Assembly: GCF_003383615.1 (NCBI RefSeq)
Contig: NZ_QNUL01000004.1
Location: 342,458 to 406,457, forward strand
Direction of reading: 5' to 3'
Origin: Dyadobacter luteus
GTDB taxonomy: Bacteria > Bacteroidota > Bacteroidia > Cytophagales > Spirosomataceae
DNA: 64,000 bases
In this document: positions 17,301 through 25,850 of the stretch, one piece after another
How positions within the stretch are numbered: position 1 is the first letter of the stretch
How the letters are laid out: each line of letters starts with the position of its first letter
The notes under the pieces: model-generated
Databases searched by the model: none
Told to the model about the DNA's origin: nothing
What the model saw: the letters and a program-made list of their open reading frames with translations, nothing else
Made by a program: the position numbers and the translations under genes

Positions 17301-18316
17301 GTTATGGCATCGGTCTGGCCCTTGCAAAGCAGATTGTAGATATGCACAAAGGTGGCCTTTCGGTTGAAAGTCGCCCCGAATCTGCTTCTGAGGCTGGTCA
17401 TACTACCTTCAGGGTGAGGCTACAGACTGGCCGGGAGCATTACCGTGAAGAGCAACTCGGGAAGGATCTGCCACAGGTAGCATCATTTGCACCGGGCAGT
17501 ACCCACGGAGTTGAAAAAGAACACACCTTAACAACTGCCAAGTCGCAGACTGTACTGCTAATAGAAGATAACGACGAGCTGAGATTATTTGAGAGGGATC
17601 TTTTAGAAGAGCATTATAACGTTTTGGAAGCAGCCAATGGAGCAGAAGGTTTAAAAATGGCTTTTGAACATCTTCCTGATCTTGTTTTGTGTGATGTGAT
17701 GATGCCTGAATTGAGTGGTGTACAAGTTTGTGAGTTAATCAAAGCTGATCTGCGAACCTGTCATATACCGGTTATTTTATTGACAGCACGTACTGCGCTG
17801 CCACAGGTTCTGGAGGGGCTTCAGGCTGGTGCGGATGACTACCTGGTCAAACCTTTTGATCCGGCTGTGCTGAATCTGAAAATAAGTAATGCGATTCGGG
17901 TCAGAGAAGAGCTCAGGCGCTATTATAACCGTTCTTTGGTATTTCCAGATAATGAGCAGCCGATACAAGGCCAGGATAGTGAGCTGATCTCCAAACTGCG
18001 CGAACTGGTACTAAACAATCTGTCTGATGCTGATTTTGGCGTTCAGCAAATGTCGGTTCAGGTAGGGATGAGTGTTTCGGTACTGTACCGAAAGCTTCGG
18101 GCGCTGACAGGCACAACAATCAACGACTTTGTGAAGACCATCAGAATGCAAAGGGCATTGCATCTCATAGAGTCGGGACATTATCAGGTGAGCGAAGTGG
18201 CTATGCAGGTGGGTTTTGAGGATGTCAAGTATTTCAGTAAAGAATTTAGAAAAGTGCATGGGAAAACCCCTAGCCAGTTCAAAGGGCAGCCGGGCAAACC
18301 ACTGATCTCTGAATAG
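14303..18316 (+). CDS. Hybrid two-component sensor/regulator (HTCS) with AraC output domain
   Basis: 1337 aa. The GTG at 14303 is the only start that keeps the signal peptide (hydrophobic LFRLVFLILLCFYC). Order: two seven-bladed propellers of ligand-binding repeats (GLFRYDS, GLDRYNRETDDF, LWLATEAALTRY; ~30-700), Y_Y_Y domain (RNRYAYKLEGFDDNW, ~715-775), one transmembrane helix (~780-800), HisKA with SHEIRTHLSL (His ~828), HATPase (~930-1045, DNGKGI and GYGIGLAL), receiver (~1085-1195, LVLCDVMMPELSG) and AraC helix-turn-helix (~1235-1332). It senses a periplasmic, usually oligosaccharide, ligand and activates transcription directly. It is not next to a susCD pair; its target may be the downstream carbohydrate locus or elsewhere. 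Confidence 0.95.
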   Translation: MIPTALFRLVFLILLCFYCADSVRSQAFRNLSGTEGASMSNAKAVVQDKQGFMWFATYAGLFRYDSHTLKQYLHSAADARSVSSDMLSAVFSDSKGDLWVGSSGGLDRYNRETDDFTHIDHNLPNTNPERNNQIYFISEDREHHIIVGTPFGLNKIVVEKSGAKVTYILHRVFEGPSQDIVSVSQTRAGEFWAGSLNGLVHVPARGGKPRLLRINSSNKSPLVNQFPTQYLDDHNIIWLGPASGGIVQFDIATEMFRPMADFTDPEGNLPVVSSIVADGSGKLWMATHSGLALFDPVSRKSVWYRNQPGNIYSLADNRIQTMCLDRQGGVWLGTHYFGISNFYPNAPRFLPWPFTANGISDVRYANSWMGLSKDGELWVIGKDQKKLHFFDPDGITAQSYDLRLKSSTDYYRFYIDGDDMLWAAGNSMLTSYNLKTYAYQNYPTAIEGQQELEDGRVHDMLEDSQGRFWLIGTFGALLFNKETGRFKKHRSVSYAHSVLEDSHKNIWVGGGDEAYVLKSDTADFEMLVTDKSRGAGNFASVWKLAEDKSGRIWAVTRQGLQYYDSKSGQFKLDQRVGLSKIEDIQIDHGGYLWLATEAALTRYHPDKMSLQTYSYQDGLPFNGISRPASSVQLNTGKLYFTTNKGIFQFSPNEFKVRSSVSPVIFTSLKLSDRLVKADDETGILSKTLDKTSSITLKHDQNIFSVDFALLSFPRSERNRYAYKLEGFDDNWTYTNKQSVTYMNLPPGSYVLTISASNGDGYWMKTTRQLNIRVLPPWWLSWYAYGAYLLIAAASIFLITRFLWLRTTLRKENEFYQAKLDFFTNISHEIRTHLSLIIGPLEKAYGSITENTTTKKHLNYARDNSGKLMQLVDELLDFRKIQNGSVRLQVHQYNLVKILKSVLSSFEHLAAEKGISTSFNYPDGLPGLWFDLSQLQKVFYNLLSNAYKFTAETGHVSVDITQLADQVFVSVTDNGKGIAEKDLAHLFTNFFQAAGSSSQKGYGIGLALAKQIVDMHKGGLSVESRPESASEAGHTTFRVRLQTGREHYREEQLGKDLPQVASFAPGSTHGVEKEHTLTTAKSQTVLLIEDNDELRLFERDLLEEHYNVLEAANGAEGLKMAFEHLPDLVLCDVMMPELSGVQVCELIKADLRTCHIPVILLTARTALPQVLEGLQAGADDYLVKPFDPAVLNLKISNAIRVREELRRYYNRSLVFPDNEQPIQGQDSELISKLRELVLNNLSDADFGVQQMSVQVGMSVSVLYRKLRALTGTTINDFVKTIRMQRALHLIESGHYQVSEVAMQVGFEDVKYFSKEFRKVHGKTPSQFKGQPGKPLISE

Positions 18317-18398
18317 CGCTTTATCAATTTATTTGTTACTTTTCGGATCTGTAAACCGGTTAATTGTCTGTATTGTAGCGCGCCAAAGTAAGATACCC

Positions 18399-19370
18399 AT
18401 GAGAACCATTCTGTATACGATTCTTTTTTTTACTAGCTTTTCCGTGCTCGCTCAGAAGAGTAATTTACAGCAGTATTACAAAATTGCAGCGGCCGCTCAG
18501 GATCTGTACAATCAACAGAATTATCAGAGCTCGGTAGATTTATACAAACAGGCATTTGAAATCAAGAAGGATAGCCGTTATGATCTGTATAATGCGGCCT
18601 GCTCAGCGGCTCTGGCAATGCAAAATGATCTGGCATTAGAATGGCTGCGGCAGGCGTTCGATAATGGCTACACCAATATCAGCCATGTAAAACAAGATGC
18701 CGATTTAAAAGGTCTTCACAGCTTGAAACAGTACCAGGCTCTGTTAAAGCTCATGCAGGCAAAAGTTGACCAGATCGAGGCAGGATATGACAAACCTTTG
18801 CAAAAGAAACTGCTGGCTATCTTCGAACAGGATCAAAAGTATCGTCTCCAAAGTGATCAGGTAGGCAAGCAGCATGGATATGAATCAAAAGAAATGGATG
18901 CGTTGTGGAAGACCATTGAGCATCTGGATAGCATCAATTTAATCAAGGTTGTCTCAATACTGGATAAAGCAGGTTGGACTGGGCCCGAGCAGGTAGGACC
19001 ACAGGCTAACTCGGCTCTTTTTCTGGTGATTCAGCATGCTGATCTTCCCACGCAGCAAAAGTACCTGCCTATGATGCGGCAGGCTGTCGCGTCGGGCAAA
19101 GCTCAGTCCGCAGAACTGGCTCTTTTAGAGGACAGGGTCGCTTTAGGAGAAAAAAGGCTGCAGATTTATGGAAGTCAGATTGGTGAAGATAGTACGGGTT
19201 TGGCGTATGTACTTCCCATGCAGGATCCAGACAATGTTGATGTGCGAAGAGCGGACATGGGACTGGGGCCTATAGAGTTTTACCTTAAGAACTGGGATGT
19301 TAAGTGGGATACTGTGGAATACAAAAAACTGCTTCCAGCGCTAAAAAGAAAAGAGGGGATAACTGACTAG
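18399..19370 (+). CDS. Exported DUF6624 domain protein with TPR-like N-terminus
   Basis: 323 aa from ATG 18399, which gives a good signal peptide (MRTILYTILFFTSFSVLAQ). A start at 18333 would put 22 polar residues in front of it. Residues ~25-130 look like TPR/Sel1-type helix pairs (NYQSSVDLYKQAFEI, YNAACSAALAMQNDLALEWLRQAF). Residues ~150-300 are the DUF6624 region (SIDKAGW-like, LFLVIQHADLPTQQKYLPMM, LEDRVALGEKRLQIYGSQI). It follows the sensor gene by ~80 bp. Function of the family is not known to me. The related broken gene 5.5 kb upstream suggests an old duplication. Confidence 0.8.
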   Translation: MRTILYTILFFTSFSVLAQKSNLQQYYKIAAAAQDLYNQQNYQSSVDLYKQAFEIKKDSRYDLYNAACSAALAMQNDLALEWLRQAFDNGYTNISHVKQDADLKGLHSLKQYQALLKLMQAKVDQIEAGYDKPLQKKLLAIFEQDQKYRLQSDQVGKQHGYESKEMDALWKTIEHLDSINLIKVVSILDKAGWTGPEQVGPQANSALFLVIQHADLPTQQKYLPMMRQAVASGKAQSAELALLEDRVALGEKRLQIYGSQIGEDSTGLAYVLPMQDPDNVDVRRADMGLGPIEFYLKNWDVKWDTVEYKKLLPALKRKEGITD

Positions 19371-19457
19371 GCAAACGTGCTGATTGGGATTGTTGTCAAT
19401 GTCAGATTTTGGATAATGATAAGTGGTCGCGATCATTCAACTCAGATATGTCTTTGA

Positions 19458-20570
19458 TTGCATATATTTGAGGCTCATTTTATATTGCCAGCAACCGTGG
19501 AGCAGAAAGAAGACAACCTGTTATCAGGTGTGAAGGAAATTGCCAGAAGAGCAAAAGTCTCCAGAGCAACAGTGGATAGAGTTATCCATAACCGGCCAGG
19601 GGTTTCAAAAAAAACCAAGGACCGTATCACAGCTATTATTGAAGAACTCGATTATCAACCTAATGTACTCGCTCAACGGTTGGCGCTTGCATCAAGGGGA
19701 ATTGTCAAACTGGCAGTACTTCTACCCGGCGTATCGGAAGAAACAGAATACTGGAAAGCACCTCTGGAGGGCATTAGCAGAGCGGAAGCAGAAATCAAAC
19801 AGTATGGAGTACAGGTCGACTACTATTTCTTCGATCAGAATGATAAAGCTGTATTCGCCCGGCAGGTGCAGCTGATTATTGACAACGGAGCGGATGGGGT
19901 ACTGATCACTCCCACATTTGAGCCAGAATCGATAAAACTCCTGGCTCATTGCAAGGCGCATACGATCCCGTGTGTGCTGATGAACTCAGACGTCGCAGGT
20001 CAGCAAAGACTCTGCTATATTGGCCCTGAGCTCTTTGAAAGTGGGTATCTATCAGCCCAGCTGGTCGATTACTGTCTTAAAGAAGATCAGAAGGTGCTTG
20101 TAGTCAATATCGCAAGGGAAATTGAGAATAATGCGGCCATTATCCGAAAGCAAGAGGGCTTTCTTGCCTATTTTGACAAGAAGCTTTCAAAGGATTTATT
20201 GGTAAGTTTTAACAGTACCGATACTGATTACGAATCTGTTGCCGAAAAGCTGAATGTTGTTTTAGAAACTCAGAAGCAAATTGGAGTTATCTATGTTACA
20301 AATTCGCGTGTTTCACTGGTTGCCAGGTGGCTGGAATCAGTAAGCCGGAAAGATATCATTCTGATGGGATATGACTATCTGAGAAGTAATATTGAGTTTC
20401 TTAAAAGAGGAGTGATTGACTTTCTGATTTGTGAAAAGCCTCAGGAGCAGGGCTACCGCAGTGTGATGACGCTGTTTCAATTTTTAGTATTCTCAACTCA
20501 GGTTAAAGAGGATTATCTGATGCCAATCGATATTATCACCAGCGCAAACTATAAATTCTATCGAAATTAA
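19458..20570 (+). CDS. LacI family transcriptional regulator with sugar-binding domain
   Basis: Up to 370 aa. The start is unclear: TTG 19458 and GTG 19497 are possible, and the helix-turn-helix (GVKEIARRAKVSRATVDRVIHNRPGVS split over residues ~23-50) begins soon after either. The hinge (YQPNVLAQRLA) and a periplasmic-binding-protein-type effector domain (VKLAVLLPGVSEETEYWKAP, DNGADGVLITPTF, ILMGYDYLRSNIEFL) complete the LacI pattern. It heads the carbohydrate locus and probably regulates it, through the palindromic motifs at 21386-21487 (inference). Effector is likely a sugar released by the GH28/GH20 enzymes. Confidence 0.9.
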   Translation: MHIFEAHFILPATVEQKEDNLLSGVKEIARRAKVSRATVDRVIHNRPGVSKKTKDRITAIIEELDYQPNVLAQRLALASRGIVKLAVLLPGVSEETEYWKAPLEGISRAEAEIKQYGVQVDYYFFDQNDKAVFARQVQLIIDNGADGVLITPTFEPESIKLLAHCKAHTIPCVLMNSDVAGQQRLCYIGPELFESGYLSAQLVDYCLKEDQKVLVVNIAREIENNAAIIRKQEGFLAYFDKKLSKDLLVSFNSTDTDYESVAEKLNVVLETQKQIGVIYVTNSRVSLVARWLESVSRKDIILMGYDYLRSNIEFLKRGVIDFLICEKPQEQGYRSVMTLFQFLVFSTQVKEDYLMPIDIITSANYKFYRN

Positions 20571-20691
20571 CTTGCCAGTACCAGGAATTACAAAACTGAT
20601 TGTAAAATATTAAAAGAGGCGAGCTGAAAGTGCAATGGAATGAAATTTGATGGGGCTGATTATAAAACTCAACCAAACCAGATTTACTTTC

Positions 20692-21117
20692 ATGGAACAG
20701 CAAAACATACTCAAATTTCTGGCAATACAGGAGCGGGATTATCTCAGGGCATTGGCTGAAATAAAAGCCGGTAGTAAACAAGGGCACTGGATGTGGTATA
20801 TTTTCCCGCAGATCTCAGGGCTTGGAACAAGCATCAACGCCGTGCAATACGCTATTGAAGATCTGGGGCATGCCACTGAATATTTATCGCATCCGGTTCT
20901 TGGCCCAAGACTTATCGAAATAAGTAATGCTTTACTGAGCGTTGAGCATAAATCTGCAAATCAGATTATGGGAAGTCCTGACGATCTGAAGCTGAGATCA
21001 TCTATGACCCTGTTCAGCAGCGTGCAGCGAGCCGATGAGGTCTTTCAAAAGGTTCTTGATAAATACTTCGACGGAAAACCAGACAGCAGAACACTTAACT
21101 TGATCGGCAAATCGTGA
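20692..21117 (+). CDS. DUF1810 family protein
   Basis: 141 aa from ATG 20692 (the frame extends to 20647 but MEQQNILKFLAIQERDY is the natural start). Family marks are KQGHWMWYIFPQISGLG, the A.EYL.HPVLGPRL segment, and DDLKLRSSMTLFSSV. DUF1810 proteins are small all-helical proteins with a calpastatin-like fold and no established activity. The gene stands alone between the LacI gene and the glycosidase operon; its link to carbohydrate use is not evident. Confidence 0.92.
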   Translation: MEQQNILKFLAIQERDYLRALAEIKAGSKQGHWMWYIFPQISGLGTSINAVQYAIEDLGHATEYLSHPVLGPRLIEISNALLSVEHKSANQIMGSPDDLKLRSSMTLFSSVQRADEVFQKVLDKYFDGKPDSRTLNLIGKS

Positions 21118-21640
21118 TGATCTTATGTGTTTAAAGTCGCGGCAATCCAATAGAGCTTGCGGTCTGCAATACTTGCTCTTCTCCTGCAAATTTCAATATT
21201 GTATAATTTTAATAAAAAATAAAATTACATAGGTAAATGTAAAAAAGGGCCTAAAACATCTGTAAACGCGCTTTTTGCTTGTATTTAAAACGGCTTATTG
21301 TTGTTTTGGGCAATGATTTGAAAGTTTTTTATATGAAAGGATGTTATAAAATTTGGTGTATTAATTTTTTGCTATACATTTGTGCACGTGCCCGGTACTT
21401 TAAATCACTCCTGAAAACCACTTAGGAACTTTACCCGTGTAGCAGCGGGATATCAATTTTTGAAAAATCGGGTACGTACCCGGTAATTGATGAATTGTTA
21501 GTCAGACTTCTGTCGATATAGCCCTAATGGTGCTTGTAGCAGTTGTAATGTAAGGACTGGGGGTTCACACTATTGTAAGGCGAGCAAAAGCCTTATCAAC
21601 TTTTTGTGTTTTAATTTGTCAACTTAGCGAGGTTTGTCCT
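21118..21640. promoter_or_regulatory. Intergenic control region of the GH28/GH20 locus with palindromic motif
   Basis: No gene in 523 bp. CGGGTACGTACCCG (21469-21482) is a perfect 14-bp palindrome. ACGTGCCCGGTAC (21386-21398) and ACGTACCCGGTAA (21474-21486) are near-identical direct copies 88 bp apart; the first overlaps GCACGTGC. G+C-rich palindromes in an otherwise AT-rich leader fit the two-site, loop-forming operators of LacI-type regulators. The GH28 ATG lies ~160 bp downstream. Confidence 0.55.
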
Positions 21641-23182
21641 ATGGCTGTTTTGGGAAGATTTATAAAAATTGTAAGCTTCAGTATGCTGCTCTTGCTTGTT
21701 TTCGCCCTTGTCTGCGCTTTCGGGCGAGATACAGGCTATGATGTCCGTGATTTTGGGGCGGTGGGGGATGGGCTTGCAGATAACACAGCATCTATTCAAA
21801 GGGCGATAGATTCCTGTGCTAAAAATGGAGGGAAGGTTTATGTTATTGGAGGGAGGTTTCTTTCGGGAACTTTGGTACTAAAAAGCAATGTCACGATTCA
21901 CATTGCCGCCGGCGCAACGCTTTTGGGGCAACCCCATACAAGGTTCTATCCCTATCAGAATTCGGGCATCAGGTTTTATGGCGAGGACTGGGCCAGGCAG
22001 GCACTTATTTTCTGTAAGGATCAAAAGAACGTTGGTATTGAGGGGCTTGGAACCATTGATGGGCAGGGGGACTCATTTGTGGTAACTACAACTAAAAAGC
22101 CTGACCGTTACAAAGACAGACCTTATCTTTTATGGTTTGCAGGCTGTGAGAATGTTCTTGTCACAGGAGTAAGGTTACAGAACTCGGCTTTCTGGATGCA
22201 GCATTATCTGGGGTGCACAAATGTGCGTATTGATGGCGTTAAAATCTGGAATCATTCCAATAAAAACAACGACATGATTGATATTGACGGGTGTCGTTAT
22301 GTAACAATATCGAATGTAATCGGAGATTCTGATGACGATGGTATCACTATTAAATCTACTTCAGAACTGCCTTCAGAGCATATAACGATCAGTAACTGCG
22401 TGCTAAGCAGTCATTGCAGTGCTATTAAGTTTGGCACAGAGTCTGTTGGGGGCTTTCGTAACATTGCTATTTCGAATTGCGTGATTAAGCCATCAGCTCA
22501 GAAGACAACTATTTATGGTAAACCAAAGGGGATCGGCGGACTGGCAATGGAGATTGTTGACGGTGGAATTATGGAACGTGTGTCAGTAAGTAATCTGGTG
22601 ATCGATGGAACCGAAGTGCCGCTTTTCATACGTCTTGGAAACAGGGCCAGAAAACACATTGCGTCCGCGCCGACGCCAGGGCTTGGCAAACTGCGTGATA
22701 TCAGTATTTCGGATATTCAGGCTACCGGCGCTGGGCTGACAGGCTGCTCGTTTACAGGTATAAAAGGCGCTTCAATCGAGAACATAACCCTGCGCAATAT
22801 CAATATTGAGTTCGAAGGAGGCGGAAAGTCATCAGATTCAAACAAAGCAGTCCAGGAGCTGGAAGATGCGTATCCAGAGGGTACCATGTTCGGAACGCTT
22901 CCTTCTTACGGATTTTATATCAGGCATGCCAAAAACATTAGAATGTCCGGAATCTCACTTAGTTATAAGTCCTCCGAGCAGCGTCCGGCATTTTTTCTCT
23001 CTGATACACATAATTTTTCCATAACTGATACAGATGTCAAGCCTGGAATTGGAAAAGATGAAATGGCAGTTGTTGAAAGCAGCTCGAATGGTATGATTAC
23101 GGCCAAAGGTTTTCACTTTTCGCTGCCTGGTTTGGTCAGAAAAGATAAACTTTCAAAAAACATTGTAGAAAGAATCGAATAG
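21641..23182 (+). CDS. Glycoside hydrolase family 28-like (polygalacturonase fold) exported enzyme
   Basis: 513 aa with an N-terminal hydrophobic export signal (~5-28). YDVRDFGAVGDGLADNTASI opens the pectate-lyase/GH28 beta-helix domain. Expected acidic sites: NNDMIDID (~209-216) and SDDDGITIKS (~231-240), matching the GH28 NTD and DD motifs, which hold the three catalytic Asp. The third motif is atypical: SSHCSAIKFGTESVGGF stands where GHG is usual, and the RIK motif is not obvious. Hydrolysis of an alpha-linked uronic acid or related sugar is likely; exact substrate is open. First gene of a tight operon (52-bp gap to the next). Confidence 0.85.
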   Translation: MAVLGRFIKIVSFSMLLLLVFALVCAFGRDTGYDVRDFGAVGDGLADNTASIQRAIDSCAKNGGKVYVIGGRFLSGTLVLKSNVTIHIAAGATLLGQPHTRFYPYQNSGIRFYGEDWARQALIFCKDQKNVGIEGLGTIDGQGDSFVVTTTKKPDRYKDRPYLLWFAGCENVLVTGVRLQNSAFWMQHYLGCTNVRIDGVKIWNHSNKNNDMIDIDGCRYVTISNVIGDSDDDGITIKSTSELPSEHITISNCVLSSHCSAIKFGTESVGGFRNIAISNCVIKPSAQKTTIYGKPKGIGGLAMEIVDGGIMERVSVSNLVIDGTEVPLFIRLGNRARKHIASAPTPGLGKLRDISISDIQATGAGLTGCSFTGIKGASIENITLRNINIEFEGGGKSSDSNKAVQELEDAYPEGTMFGTLPSYGFYIRHAKNIRMSGISLSYKSSEQRPAFFLSDTHNFSITDTDVKPGIGKDEMAVVESSSNGMITAKGFHFSLPGLVRKDKLSKNIVERIE

Positions 23183-23237
23183 GTGACAGTTTAGGGTGCG
23201 TATAGTTATAATAGTTAGTTATTAAGACGGCAGCGTG

Positions 23238-25850
23238 ATGGTAAAAAATATTCTGTACTTTTTGATTGTAGCGCTATTCTGGTCGGTAGCGACATCTGCG
23301 CGGGCAAGTATTGGGTCGTATGCTAATCGGGGATTAGCAGAAGATACGGTTTTGAACAGCTTACCGGTTTTGCCCTACCCACAATACGTTTCTGGTGGTA
23401 GTGGGGTCTTTCAGGCTTTCTCCAGTATTGAAGTAAAATCGGCTGGTCTGAGTGCTCAACAGTCCCGAAGGCTAAAAGAGCATCTGAAGACGGTTAGCGA
23501 TGAAACAAAACAAATCAAAGTAAAAGGAACTCTTCATATTGAGCTCTTACTGCTCTCCCAGGTTCAAAACGGACAGGGGGCGTTTTGGGATAAGGCAAAG
23601 ACTTACAAAGACAGCATTGGAACACAAGGTTACATCTTGTCAGCTGAAAACAGCAAAGTTATAATCAGTGCTCAAAGTGAAACAGGGCTTTTTTATGGTC
23701 TTCAGACGCTAAAACAACTACTGAGATCAAATTTTAGTAAGCAGGTATTTATAGCAGACTGGCCCGCTTACCAGGTAAGGGTTGTGTTCGATGATATCAG
23801 CCGGGGGCCTATTTCCAAAGTTGATTACATCAAAAAGCAAATTGAAAGATTGGCAGAACAAAAGATCAACTACCTTTCCTTTTATATCGAGCACGTGGTC
23901 AAGACTGTCTCGCACCCCGGCTTTGCTCCTGAAAACGGCAATCTGACCATTGCCCAGATCAAAGAGCTGTCAGCGTATGCGGAAAAATACCATATGAAGC
24001 TGATCGGCAGTTTTCAGTCCTTTGGGCATTTCGAGAAGATTCTTGCCCTGGATCAATACCGCAGCATGGGAGAGACTCCCTCACTGATATCTCCACTCGA
24101 TCCGAAAGCCAGACAATTTTTGAAGGATGTGATCGGGGAGCTTTGCGAGGCTTTCAGCGCGGAGTGGTTCAATGTGAACTGTGATGAGACTTTCGATCTT
24201 AACAAGGGTAAATCAAAAGAGTATATCGATAGCATAGGTGCTGACCGATTCTATGCTGATCATCTCAACTTTCTGTACGATGTATTAAAAGGCCATAACA
24301 AAAAAATGATGATGTGGGGCGACGTAGCGCTTCAACATGAGAGTATTCTGGATATGCTGCCCAAGGATGTGGTTTATCTGAGCTGGGAGTATGGCGCGAA
24401 CAATGATTACGCTAAATGGATCAGGCCCTTTGCCAGCCGCGGGCTGGAATATATGGTGTGTCCGGGTATACTTAATTCTTACAGGATGTTTCCTGATATG
24501 AATATGGCCAAATCTAACATCAACGGGTTTTTATCAGAGGGTAAAAAAAGCGGGGCGACAGGCGCGTTTACTACACTTTGGGACGATGGGGGTGCCTACC
24601 TGTTTTCTGTGGACTGGTATGGTGTTTATTACGCGGCAGAGAAAAGCTGGAATCTTCAAAAAAAGAATGAGACTTCTTTCGATCAGCGCTACACTGCAGT
24701 TGCTTACAAGTCAGATAACGTTAACTATGTGAAGGCTGTTAATAAACTCTTGCAGCTGAGGAGTCTTGCTTTGACTTACAATATGAATGATCTTGTATGG
24801 CATCAACAGATACTTCCAAAACAATCAAAGCAACTTTGGCTCAATAACCAGGATGTGACGGCGGCACAAAAGATTCTGCGCGAGGCTTCTGAACTTCTTA
24901 GTGGTAGCCACGCGTCGATCAATCTGGCTGACATTACTGCCCTGCAGCAAACCATTGCCCAGTACCAGATTTTGATGGATTCCCGTCAGTTGGTAGCCAG
25001 CGTTGGCAATAATTACAAGACAGCCTCGAAAATCCAACAGACCGACGCTGCCGGCAGCGTCAGGCTTCTTAGCGAGTCAGCAGATTCGATTGGCCTGCTG
25101 GCTGGTCGTTACAACGCTCTTGCTGCTAATTTTGAGAAGCTGTGGCTTGCTGAAAACCAGCCCTATTGGCTTGATGTGGTGCTGCAATCCTATAAAAGCA
25201 AGGCGACTGCACTCACAGAACTGGAAATGTCTCTAAGAAAACTTGCCGGCACCCAGGCTCAGACCGCGTTGCCTTCGCCGGGTGCTATCGGTGCTGACAT
25301 TGTGCAGACTCCCCACAGCTATTTTCAGTACTGGCTTTTGGCAGGGCCCTTCCCAACAGAGAAGCAAGGGGTTGTTCCTGACTTTATGTTTTCTGAAAGC
25401 AAAGAGTATGACAAGCCACCAATTCCGGGAGCGATTGCTGTTTATCAGAACAAGAACTACCGATGGAAAAAGTTTGCCTCCGACACTGGCGGCCCGGTTG
25501 AGCTGGAAGACTACTTTGGGGGCAAATCAAGAGCGGCAGCATATGCCTACTGTACTTTGAATGTAACAGGACAGCAGGTAAGTGAGCTTTTTGTAAAAGC
25601 TGCTCAGGGCGCCGAGGTATTTTGTGATGGGGAAAAAGTGGGAGTTATCACCTTAGATCAGACCGATTCAGGTGAGATGCGAATACCGTTGATCTTGAAA
25701 AAAGGAAACCATCAGATTTTATTAAAACTACCCGCAGATGATGCCACCCCTTGGAATTTTAGCTTCCGGCTTGGAAACACGGTTCAGGTCGTCAACAGTA
25801 AACACAAATATCAGACTAACTCTAAAAACAAGACTTATGAAGCAGAATAG
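23238..25850 (+). CDS. Glycoside hydrolase family 20-like enzyme with C-terminal beta domain
   Basis: 870 aa from ATG 23238 (a GTG directly before it is less likely). Signal peptide ends near residue 20. Residues ~40-160 form the GH20b-like N-terminal alpha/beta domain (LPYPQYVSGGSG, SETGLFYGLQTLKQLL). The TIM barrel (~165-490) has the Asp-Glu pair of substrate-assisted hexosaminidases at D316-E317 in NVNCDETFDL, WGDVAL and LWDDGGAYLFSVDWYG. A helical segment and a beta-sandwich at ~700-870 (YFQYWLLAGPFP; KKGNHQILLKLP) may bind carbohydrate. Expected to cleave beta-linked N-acetylhexosamine. The NagB-like gene downstream supports an amino-sugar substrate. GH84/GH123 relatives cannot be excluded by eye. 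Confidence 0.82.
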   Translation: MVKNILYFLIVALFWSVATSARASIGSYANRGLAEDTVLNSLPVLPYPQYVSGGSGVFQAFSSIEVKSAGLSAQQSRRLKEHLKTVSDETKQIKVKGTLHIELLLLSQVQNGQGAFWDKAKTYKDSIGTQGYILSAENSKVIISAQSETGLFYGLQTLKQLLRSNFSKQVFIADWPAYQVRVVFDDISRGPISKVDYIKKQIERLAEQKINYLSFYIEHVVKTVSHPGFAPENGNLTIAQIKELSAYAEKYHMKLIGSFQSFGHFEKILALDQYRSMGETPSLISPLDPKARQFLKDVIGELCEAFSAEWFNVNCDETFDLNKGKSKEYIDSIGADRFYADHLNFLYDVLKGHNKKMMMWGDVALQHESILDMLPKDVVYLSWEYGANNDYAKWIRPFASRGLEYMVCPGILNSYRMFPDMNMAKSNINGFLSEGKKSGATGAFTTLWDDGGAYLFSVDWYGVYYAAEKSWNLQKKNETSFDQRYTAVAYKSDNVNYVKAVNKLLQLRSLALTYNMNDLVWHQQILPKQSKQLWLNNQDVTAAQKILREASELLSGSHASINLADITALQQTIAQYQILMDSRQLVASVGNNYKTASKIQQTDAAGSVRLLSESADSIGLLAGRYNALAANFEKLWLAENQPYWLDVVLQSYKSKATALTELEMSLRKLAGTQAQTALPSPGAIGADIVQTPHSYFQYWLLAGPFPTEKQGVVPDFMFSESKEYDKPPIPGAIAVYQNKNYRWKKFASDTGGPVELEDYFGGKSRAAAYAYCTLNVTGQQVSELFVKAAQGAEVFCDGEKVGVITLDQTDSGEMRIPLILKKGNHQILLKLPADDATPWNFSFRLGNTVQVVNSKHKYQTNSKNKTYEAE

